Shown here one piece after another: positions 1 to 6,489 of a stretch of 64,000 nucleotides of DNA. This stretch comes from Aquimarina amphilecti (GTDB lineage: Bacteria > Bacteroidota > Bacteroidia > Flavobacteriales > Flavobacteriaceae). The stretch is from positions 1 through 64,000 of the forward strand of contig NZ_FOAB01000002.1 of the NCBI RefSeq assembly GCF_900109375.1, given 5' to 3'. The notes under the pieces are model-generated. The model was not told where the DNA came from. It saw only the letters and a list, made by a program, of their open reading frames with translations, and made no database searches. A program made the translations under genes and the position numbers. How positions within the stretch are numbered: position 1 is the first letter of the stretch; every line of letters starts with the position of its first letter.

Positions 1-612
1 CTAGTACAACAGGATTAGTAATTGATCCATCTTCAGGAATAATAAATATCGCTGATAGCGATGCAGGAGATTATGTAGTAACATATACTACCAATGGAAC
101 TTGTCCGAACTCTAGCCAAGTAAATGTAAATATAACTGAACTTGATGATCCTAGTTTCAACTATGATCAAGCAATCTATTGCGCCAATCAACCAAATACA
201 ACTCCAGCAATAACAGGTCTAGCAGGTGGAGTATTTGCTAGTACAACAGGATTAGTAATTGATCCATCTTCAGGAATAATAAATATCGCTGATAGTGATG
301 CAGGAGATTATATAGTAACTTATACTACCAATGGAACTTGTCCAAACTCATCTAATTTTGATATCACTATTAATGATCTAGATAACGCGTCATTTTTATA
401 TACAAAATCTTCTTATTCTACTACCGAATCAGATCCAGCACCAACAGTGACTGGCATAACCGGTGGTGTTTTCACATCTACACCAATAGGGTTGGTTATT
501 AATAGTAATACCGGAGAAATCGATATATCTAATTCAATACCAAATACATATACTATTACATATACTATAGCGAGAACTTGTGTTAATTCATCTAGTGTAA
601 ATATATCACTTA
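1..612 (+). repeat. 237-bp tandem coding repeat
   Basis: Bases 1 to about 118 and 238 to about 355 are nearly identical, offset by exactly 237 bp (79 codons), with only a handful of mostly silent differences (for example agc/agt and ccg/cca). A third, diverged copy covers about 379-612. The near-identity of the first two units suggests recent duplication or gene conversion. More units probably lie upstream of the window. Confidence 0.85.
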
Positions 613-1178
613 CAGATATTACACCTCCAACGGCAAACATAACCACTTCGGAATCTAATCCAACAGGTAACTCTTCATTTGAAATTAATATTACGTTTAA
701 TGAGGATATCACTGGTTTCGATTTAAATGATATCATTGTAGAAAATGGAGTTGTAAATAATCTTTCTGGTGGAGGATTATCTTATCGTGCTACAGTCACT
801 ACAACTTTGCCAGGAACAGTTACTATTGACATTTATGGCGGTAGTTTTACAGATCTATACGGGAATGGAAATATCGCTGCAACTCAATTTAGGATTGATT
901 TTGACAACACTTTAGGAATTGACGATGAAAATCTCTTAAATGATATTATCATCTATCCAATACCTTCAAAGAATACAATTAATATTTCAGGAGAAATTAA
1001 TTTAAATTTAGAGCGTGCAGAATTTTTTGATATTCAAGGTAAATTAATACTTTCTACAGAACTAGATCGAAATAGCGTCATTAATAGTATCGATATATCC
1101 TCAATTCATTCTGGATTATATCTAATGAAAGTATATTCTGAAAAAGAATCTTTAACTAAAAAAATACTGAAAGAATAA
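1..1178 (+). CDS. C-terminal part of a large repetitive T9SS-secreted surface protein (5' partial)
   Basis: The frame is open from base 3 to the stop at 1176-1178, so the gene begins before the window. The visible part holds about 79-residue beta-sandwich-like repeats rich in G, T, N and S (two near-identical and one diverged). They are followed by a bacterial Ig-like stretch (about nt 620-890, starting near TPPTANITTSESNPTG and containing FNEDITGF and GSFTDLYGNGN). The last 80 residues or so look like a type A T9SS sorting domain: IYPIPSKN near its start, GLYLMKVYS near its end and a lysine-rich tail. Such domains target proteins through the outer membrane for surface attachment or release. 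An adhesin or matrix protein is likely but unproven. The gene converges on the lanthipeptide operon and is probably unrelated to it. Confidence 0.85.
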   Translation, partial: STTGLVIDPSSGIINIADSDAGDYVVTYTTNGTCPNSSQVNVNITELDDPSFNYDQAIYCANQPNTTPAITGLAGGVFASTTGLVIDPSSGIINIADSDAGDYIVTYTTNGTCPNSSNFDITINDLDNASFLYTKSSYSTTESDPAPTVTGITGGVFTSTPIGLVINSNTGEIDISNSIPNTYTITYTIARTCVNSSSVNISLTDITPPTANITTSESNPTGNSSFEINITFNEDITGFDLNDIIVENGVVNNLSGGGLSYRATVTTTLPGTVTIDIYGGSFTDLYGNGNIAATQFRIDFDNTLGIDDENLLNDIIIYPIPSKNTINISGEINLNLERAEFFDIQGKLILSTELDRNSVINSIDISSIHSGLYLMKVYSEKESLTKKILKE

Positions 1179-1296
1179 AGTTGTTTTTTAGGTGTAATTT
1201 TATCAAATAAATAGAAGAATTAAAATACAAGAGACTTCTCTCCGGATAACATCCAAATAGCGAAAAAGAATGTATTTCGTATACCTTCAACTTAGA

Positions 1297-2181
1297 TTAT
1301 GTTTTATTCTTAAATTTTCTAATTCCCCACGCCACTTTATAGGTTCTATACAACAGATCATAAAGAACCATTTCATGTAAACGATTTTTAGATCTAAATA
1401 ATCTATTCATAAGCATATGGATATAACTACTCATCATATCATCCAAAACAGTTTTATCTACTACAGACTGTATCTCTTTAACTAATGACTTGCTGTTTTT
1501 ACTTTTCTCTTCTAAAACATCAATAATTGGAGCGTAATCAGGATCTGTATCTCTTTCAAAACTTAAGAAATTTTTAATTTTATCATGTTCATTTCGGAAT
1601 TTTTTGTCCATCTGCTTTTTAAGCCCTTTATTCATTCCAAATTCAGAACCAAACCCTATCTTTAATCGTTCTAATAAAATTAACTTATCATCTTCAGTAT
1701 AACCAAAATCCTGAAGTAGTTGATCAATAGCTCTAACTCCAAACAACCATCTCAACTCTTCTCCTTCATCTCCATCGATCATATCCAAAAAATCTACAAT
1801 CATTTTACTATCCAAAAAGAACAATTTTTCTGACAAATCCATTGTTTTTACGCCATAGCGCTCTACTTCTCTTTGATACGTATCTAATTGTATTTTCCAA
1901 ACCAGATCTTCATCAGAATACTCTTTAAGCAAACTATATAACGAATTGATAACCTCAGCAATATTTTCAGGTTTATTATAATGAAATCTTACCCTAATAT
2001 GATGTTTTGGATCATTATATCTTATAAAAAACCATTTATCTATAATTCCTTTTTCTAAAAGGTGCGTAGCTATTGGTTTAATAATATCTGTGAGAATAAG
2101 GTCAGAGGTTTTAGGTCCTGTATATATTTTATAATACAACCATTCACTACCTATAATAAAGGATCTTTGTACATCACCCAT
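1297..2181 (-). CDS. LanB C-terminal component: lantibiotic dehydratase elimination domain (SpaB_C type)
   Basis: This 294-residue protein matches the thiopeptide-type bacteriocin biosynthesis / SpaB_C family (N-terminal SEWLYYKIYTG, then FFIRYNDPKHHIRVRF near residues 50-68). In the family this domain removes glutamate from glutamylated Ser/Thr of the precursor to give dehydroalanine or dehydrobutyrine. Its ATG shares the A of the preceding gene's stop (TAATG at 2179-2183), so translation is probably coupled to the dehydratase N-terminal gene. Together the two give about 1040 residues, the size of an unsplit LanB. It is the last gene of the operon. I infer the function from family resemblance and position. 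Confidence 0.9.
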   Translation of the reverse strand: MGDVQRSFIIGSEWLYYKIYTGPKTSDLILTDIIKPIATHLLEKGIIDKWFFIRYNDPKHHIRVRFHYNKPENIAEVINSLYSLLKEYSDEDLVWKIQLDTYQREVERYGVKTMDLSEKLFFLDSKMIVDFLDMIDGDEGEELRWLFGVRAIDQLLQDFGYTEDDKLILLERLKIGFGSEFGMNKGLKKQMDKKFRNEHDKIKNFLSFERDTDPDYAPIIDVLEEKSKNSKSLVKEIQSVVDKTVLDDMMSSYIHMLMNRLFRSKNRLHEMVLYDLLYRTYKVAWGIRKFKNKT

Positions 2182-4415
2182 TACTTCTGTATATTTTTCA
2201 GCTTCTTTTCATTGTAAAAAGACACTACAATTTGATTTGTAAACGCATTTTCTCCTTCTTTTACTACACTATCTTCTGAATGCAAAAACTCCTTTAGTTT
2301 AAATGTGCTTCTTTTCTTTACCGTATTAAGCAACATTTTCATTGATGTTGTATTCCTCGTATTGATTAACAGTTCATTATCCCCATCTGCAAGAAGCACA
2401 AATCGAGATAATTTTTTAGTCTCAATAAGTTTATTTAGTTCTTGGATGAACTTATCACCATCTTTCTGAACATTTAACAAAGGTTTGATTTCAGATAATG
2501 AAACATTCCAAGTTGCACTAGAAAGTATAACATCTTTATACTCAACTCTTGGCAAAAAATCATATTCTTCTGAAAATGGACCCCAATCAAAACCAATTCC
2601 ACTTCGTACATTTTGAGTTTGCATGTTTGCTAAAAACTGATAAATAGGCAACGCATTACTAGAAAAATTATGCGCATTGGTTAAATGAGGCACTACTTCT
2701 TTATCAAATTTTTTAGACCGTAATTTCACCTTGCCATTTGGACTTGCAGAAATCATTAAATCATCTAACAAAAGTTGATCTTCATCAACGATAATAGATT
2801 TTGCTAAATAAGGGATTTCATACTTTCTAAAACTAGGTCTCATCAAAATATTACCAACTCTTGATTCTGGCAAATGAACTATCTCTGCTAAAATTTTGTT
2901 TGGATTTAACTTAGTTTCTAAGTCAACTATTTCTTGTGTATATTTATTTAAATCTTCATCACCGTGACAAAAACGCCCCAATAAATTAGCAGCACTAGAG
3001 CCTCCGCAACTAGACATTACTATTTTCTGTGATCCATCTATTTCTACCAATTCTATCATAGAAGAAATCGTATCTGGTAAATCTTCCCAATTCTCTTCTA
3101 AATCTTCAAAATCCTTATCAATTAACTCCAAGGAATGATTTCCTTCTTTAATACACGAAACTAGTTTTTTATGAAGAATTGATTGTATCGAAGACCATTT
3201 AACCTCTTTTACAGATACTTTTTGTTGTCTATAAGGTAGTACAAGATCATCAATGATCTGACTTACGTCTCCAGAATCTTTATCTTGTAAGAATCCAATT
3301 CCAAGCTCCACATCAAGAGCTTTTGATAAAGAAACTTCCCTACTTTCATATCGCTCGTAAAAAGCTGATTTAAATCTAGAAACAAACGTTTCTTTTGGGG
3401 GTAATGTTAATTTATTAAGCAACGATAACCCTTTCCTTATTTTCTTAACTGTATCATAACTAAGTGTGTTCTTCTCCACGGACAAATTCATATCCGTTTG
3501 GAACATATATTTTAATTCAAAACCTGTTTCTAATTTCTTAAGAGATTCACTAAGATTGATATACTCCTCTGCAGAATTTCCTATGTTTTCATCAATTTGT
3601 CTTAATGTTTGTTGAACACTTTCTAATTCAGAAATGATATGATCCGTCCCAGATAACTTTTTGAGAACCGGCATTATTTGCTCTAAAAACTCCGGTCCAG
3701 AAACCGATGGTTCTAATTCACTTATTAACAATTGACTTTCTACTAATTGATCAATAAACCCAGATGCATCTTCATAGCCTATTTCATCATCTACTAATAC
3801 CTCGGTTAAATCATTAAGTAATGCTCCTTTTTTTACTTTAGCAAGTACTTTTTGTAGATATTCTGAATCCTCTACAGCAACAATATGATGTACTCTTCTA
3901 CTATTTACATAAGAATATTCTACATATCTAAGTTGACTACCTGCTTTATATATACTCGTATTAGAATAAAATAGAAGTTGATTACGGATTTTCTTATCCT
4001 TTACAATATCCTGAGATAATGCCACAAGATAATTCATGTCCAATCTTGTATGACGATTATTCTTTGATTTACCAGAAAGTTCTATTGATGTTGTTGCTGA
4101 AAAATCTCCTACCGCAGTTCCTGCAAAAAGACCAAATGGAGTACATCTAGAAGACATCCTACTAAGATATTTTAAAACAGAGTACATCATCCGTTCCGAT
4201 GCAGATTTCTCCTTTATTTCTCCATTTAACCACTTTTCAAACTCTTGATATAATGAAGGAGACGCAAGAAAAATTGCTTCTTTAACAATTTTATCACCAC
4301 ATACTTTCTTTAATTCTTCTTGGTCTAGTATTTCATTTTTAGTTAACTCCTTATAAAACGAAAAAGAAAACAATGGTGTTCTTAAAACGTATTTAGGAAA
4401 GTTTTTATAGCTCAT
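2181..4415 (-). CDS. LanB N-terminal component: lantibiotic dehydratase, glutamylation domain
   Basis: This 744-residue protein resembles the lantibiotic dehydratase N-terminal family, which uses glutamyl-tRNA to glutamylate Ser and Thr of a lanthipeptide precursor. The family hallmark R-C-T-P-F-G-L-F-A-G is at residues 90-99. The elimination domain that follows in NisB-type enzymes is absent and is encoded by the next gene, so this is a split LanB like that reported for pinensin-type Bacteroidota clusters and thiopeptide systems. The gene starts 17 bases after lanC ends and overlaps the next gene by one base (TAATG). It probably acts in the cytoplasm in complex with its partner and LanC. Confidence 0.92.
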   Translation of the reverse strand: MSYKNFPKYVLRTPLFSFSFYKELTKNEILDQEELKKVCGDKIVKEAIFLASPSLYQEFEKWLNGEIKEKSASERMMYSVLKYLSRMSSRCTPFGLFAGTAVGDFSATTSIELSGKSKNNRHTRLDMNYLVALSQDIVKDKKIRNQLLFYSNTSIYKAGSQLRYVEYSYVNSRRVHHIVAVEDSEYLQKVLAKVKKGALLNDLTEVLVDDEIGYEDASGFIDQLVESQLLISELEPSVSGPEFLEQIMPVLKKLSGTDHIISELESVQQTLRQIDENIGNSAEEYINLSESLKKLETGFELKYMFQTDMNLSVEKNTLSYDTVKKIRKGLSLLNKLTLPPKETFVSRFKSAFYERYESREVSLSKALDVELGIGFLQDKDSGDVSQIIDDLVLPYRQQKVSVKEVKWSSIQSILHKKLVSCIKEGNHSLELIDKDFEDLEENWEDLPDTISSMIELVEIDGSQKIVMSSCGGSSAANLLGRFCHGDEDLNKYTQEIVDLETKLNPNKILAEIVHLPESRVGNILMRPSFRKYEIPYLAKSIIVDEDQLLLDDLMISASPNGKVKLRSKKFDKEVVPHLTNAHNFSSNALPIYQFLANMQTQNVRSGIGFDWGPFSEEYDFLPRVEYKDVILSSATWNVSLSEIKPLLNVQKDGDKFIQELNKLIETKKLSRFVLLADGDNELLINTRNTTSMKMLLNTVKKRSTFKLKEFLHSEDSVVKEGENAFTNQIVVSFYNEKKLKNIQK

Positions 4416-4432
4416 AATGTTGCTATTTCAAA

Positions 4433-5653
4433 TTAGCTGATTAATAAACATTCATCCCATTTTGTTTCAAATGGTGCTAAATAAGAGATGATACTCAGTC
4501 CTATTCCTGCCACACCTTCTAATAAATTCATTTCTTTTCTCCACCCTTCATCTGTGCCCCCAGACCACTGTTTATATCCCACATACCCATCTTCATGTAT
4601 AGCCATATTAAGCCCCTGTTCCATCCAATAATCGGCTGTTTCTTTGAATATTGCTTTTTGTGTTTCGTTATACATATGATTATAAATCTGTACCATACCA
4701 AAGGTACCATGGCATAAACCATTATCCTTTACTTTAGTCTCTATAAGGTCTCTTCTTTTGCAAGAGTTTTCTACAGTGATTAGTCCTTTTTGAGCAATCA
4801 TATCATTTCCTAAAACGTTTCCGACTCTCCATAAAGTCAAGCCTATTCCCAAATCTCCATAACACCAAGCCAATCGTTCATTATTCTTTTCCTTACCTTC
4901 ATAAATCCAACTCGGAAAAAACGAAGAACAAGATACATCTTTGTTCTCATTACTTAGAATAAACTGTGTAGCTTTCTCTAGGATTGGCAATACTACATCG
5001 CGAAAATCATCATAGACAGTTAAACGAGATAAAAAGTTTATAATACTTGCCATTCCATGAGATAGGCTTAGATTAAACCCTTTAATTTCATCTTCTTCAC
5101 TAAGGTAACTTTCCCATTTCATCATACCATTTTCCTCAATGGAAGCTCTTTTAAGAGAAGCAACAATTTCTAGAAGTTTTACTTTATAGGATTTTTTTAA
5201 ATCTAAAGACTTTGTACTTTGATATCTCTTAAAAAAATAGAACCCAATCCCTATTGCTCCGTGAAGAAAATCATAAAATTTATCTTTCTCGCCCATCTGT
5301 ACAATTGCCCTACTTAAGTAATCGTCTAAATCTGAGAGAAGGTCATCACTATCTATATCAATAAAGCCTTCTTCATCTAACAGTTCTATAGCCCAACCTG
5401 CTCCGGCAATTCCGGTACAAAAAGTAGGGAAACTATATCCTTCATTAATTCTTTCAATCACAGAAGATATAATCTCTACACCAACATCTGCATGTGATTC
5501 TTTTTCGGTAAACTTAGAATAATAAAACTGAAACAATGCGATTCCAGAAATACCTGATAAAACACCGACGTGCTCATTATTCTTATAATTCTCGGAAAGG
5601 ATAGTACTTATACTTTCTAACTTATCTAACAAAATAGGTTTGAGATTATTCAT
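4433..5653 (-). CDS. lanC: LanC-like lanthionine cyclase
   Basis: This 406-residue protein has the glycine-rich alpha-toroid repeats of the LanC family (LSGISGIAL, CTGIAGAGWA, LHGAIGIGFY, LSHGMASI, GDLGIGLTLW, GTFGMVQIY). The predicted zinc ligands are present: Cys264 in WCYGD and Cys314-His315 in GLCHG. His199 in SLSHG corresponds to the conserved histidine of that repeat. LanC adds cysteine thiols to dehydrated Ser/Thr to form (methyl)lanthionine rings. All key residues look intact, so the enzyme should be active. It lies between the precursors and lanB. A hairpin terminator separates it from precursor A, so it is probably expressed by read-through or from a promoter of its own. Confidence 0.93.
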   Translation of the reverse strand: MNNLKPILLDKLESISTILSENYKNNEHVGVLSGISGIALFQFYYSKFTEKESHADVGVEIISSVIERINEGYSFPTFCTGIAGAGWAIELLDEEGFIDIDSDDLLSDLDDYLSRAIVQMGEKDKFYDFLHGAIGIGFYFFKRYQSTKSLDLKKSYKVKLLEIVASLKRASIEENGMMKWESYLSEEDEIKGFNLSLSHGMASIINFLSRLTVYDDFRDVVLPILEKATQFILSNENKDVSCSSFFPSWIYEGKEKNNERLAWCYGDLGIGLTLWRVGNVLGNDMIAQKGLITVENSCKRRDLIETKVKDNGLCHGTFGMVQIYNHMYNETQKAIFKETADYWMEQGLNMAIHEDGYVGYKQWSGGTDEGWRKEMNLLEGVAGIGLSIISYLAPFETKWDECLLIS

Positions 5654-5675
5654 TTTTTCTTCTTAAATAACACTA

Positions 5676-5706
5676 TAAAAAAACTGCCTAAAATTAAGGC
5701 AGTTTT
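5676..5706 (-). terminator. Hairpin terminator between precursor A and lanC
   Basis: AAAACTGCC pairs with GGCAGTTTT across a short AT loop (arms about 5680-5688 and 5698-5706). Read on the minus strand it is followed by a run of seven T. It lies after the precursor A stop (5797) and before the lanC start (5653). In lanthipeptide operons a leaky terminator here keeps precursor mRNA in excess over enzyme mRNA; that role is inferred. Confidence 0.8.
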
Positions 5707-5796
5707 CGTCTTCAAAATATTAAAAAAACTTGTATTAAGATGTATACTATGGCATCATTTTTTAAAAATGTTTCAAAGTATGTCTCTTCAGTTTTT

Positions 5797-5949
5797 TTAG
5801 AAACAATATCTTCCAGGAGGAGGACAGCTATTAAGAGCATCTAGAGTAGGACAACAATGTGTTGGATCAATACCACCCTTTATTTTATTAAGGTTTAAGT
5901 CACTAATCGTTTGTTTTTTAAGCTCCAATTTTTTCAATGATTTTTTCAT
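5797..5949 (-). CDS. lanA: Class I lanthipeptide precursor peptide A (50 aa, GG leader)
   Basis: This short ORF encodes 50 residues. The leader begins MKKSLKKLELKKQTISDLN and ends K-I-K-G-G, the signature of Bacteroidota GG-leader class I lanthipeptide precursors (LxLKKxTIxxLN). The 24-residue core after GG starts I-D-P-T-H-C-C-P and ends G-R-Y-C-F. It has four cysteines (core positions 6, 7, 16, 23) but only three dehydratable residues (Thr4, Thr9, Ser15) and a P-P-P run before the C-terminal segment. Not every cysteine can therefore be in a lanthionine, so a disulfide or free thiol is expected. The gene sits directly before lanC on the same strand, which strongly supports the call. The mature structure cannot be read from sequence. 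Confidence 0.9.
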   Translation of the reverse strand: MKKSLKKLELKKQTISDLNLNKIKGGIDPTHCCPTLDALNSCPPPGRYCF

Positions 5950-6112
5950 GATATTGTATAATATTTAAAATTACCTACTCTGTTTATGGTTTTCGGCTTC
6001 CCCATTTTTTTAAAATTACCTTTAACTCAATACGCAGTTTGGCAATTCTAATCAAGAATTTTTCTACTTTAAAATTATTGACAAAATAGGGGCATATAAA
6101 ATTTAACATACG

Positions 6113-6128
6113 TATTTTGAACAAAATA
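6113..6128. promoter_or_regulatory. Inverted repeat TATTTTG-N2-CAAAATA upstream of precursor A
   Basis: This is a perfect 7-bp inverted repeat with a two-base spacer, about 165 bp upstream of precursor A and just beyond the terminator of precursor B. The 14-base core ATTTTGAACAAAAT recurs exactly at 6456-6469 upstream of precursor B. A further half site, CAAAATA, occurs at 6082-6088. A transcription-factor site is plausible; the adjacent AraC-type regulator is the obvious candidate, but this is inference. Confidence 0.55.
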
Positions 6129-6134
6129 AGGCAT

Positions 6135-6164
6135 AAAAAAAACTCCATCACTGAAGTTTTTTTT
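6135..6164 (-). terminator. Terminator after precursor B
   Basis: The hairpin has arms AAAAAACTCC (5' side) and GAAGTTTTTT around a small loop, with A and T tracts on either side so that it could work in both directions. It lies 22 bases beyond the stop of precursor B. It suggests that precursor B has its own short transcript. Confidence 0.7.
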
Positions 6165-6185
6165 ATGTTCTTTTTTTATGGGATC

Positions 6186-6344
6186 TTAAAAACGATGTTG
6201 AGTTGGTTCACAATCAACATGAGAATTGCCTTCGTGTTCTGTAGGTAGGCAATCCCCTCCTTTTACTTTCCTCATAGTATTCAAGTTGATCCTAGCTACA
6301 GTAAGCTTTTTTAACGTAATTGCGTTTCTTTGTTTATTCTTCAT
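6186..6344 (-). CDS. lanA: Class I lanthipeptide precursor peptide B (52 aa, GG leader)
   Basis: This is a second short ORF encoding 52 residues. The leader contains ITLKKLTVARINLNTMRKV and ends K-G-G, the same leader family as precursor A. The 22-residue core after GG begins D-C-L-P-T-E-H and ends P-T-Q-H-R-F. It has two cysteines (core positions 2 and 15) and three dehydratable residues (Thr5, Ser11, Thr18), and is rich in His and Glu. Cys2 precedes every Ser/Thr, so a ring using it would have to close in the less usual direction. Core sequence differs completely from precursor A while the leader is conserved, as expected of two products made by one enzyme set. It has its own terminator and upstream inverted repeat. 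Confidence 0.87.
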   Translation of the reverse strand: MKNKQRNAITLKKLTVARINLNTMRKVKGGDCLPTEHEGNSHVDCEPTQHRF

Positions 6345-6451
6345 GAGTATATGTTTTGTGCTTTATTTATTCCTTTAAAAAGATTACTAATAAATAAAAG
6401 TTAAGATATAAGAAATATACTTTTTATAACAATTAAATCATAATTAACAAA

Positions 6452-6473
6452 CCGCATTTTGAACAAAATGCGG
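6452..6473. promoter_or_regulatory. Inverted repeat CCGCATTTTG-N2-CAAAATGCGG upstream of precursor B
   Basis: Two perfect 10-bp arms separated by two bases lie between the regulator stop (6490) and the precursor B start (6344). The core is identical to the repeat at 6114-6127. Read as RNA it could also be a weak terminator of the regulator gene (GC-rich base, T-rich bases following on the minus strand), so the operator and terminator readings both remain open. Confidence 0.55.
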
Positions 6474-6489
6474 CGCTTACAATCGCATT

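Noticed and set aside
4528..4722. A 64-codon ORF on the minus strand within lanC
   Set aside because: It lies wholly inside lanC in another frame and has no motif; lanC is clearly the real gene.
6452..6473. The inverted repeat as simply the terminator of the TPR/AraC gene
   Set aside because: The same core recurs at 6114-6127, where the arms are AT-only and no T tract follows, so a terminator does not explain both; the reading is kept open in the feature entry.
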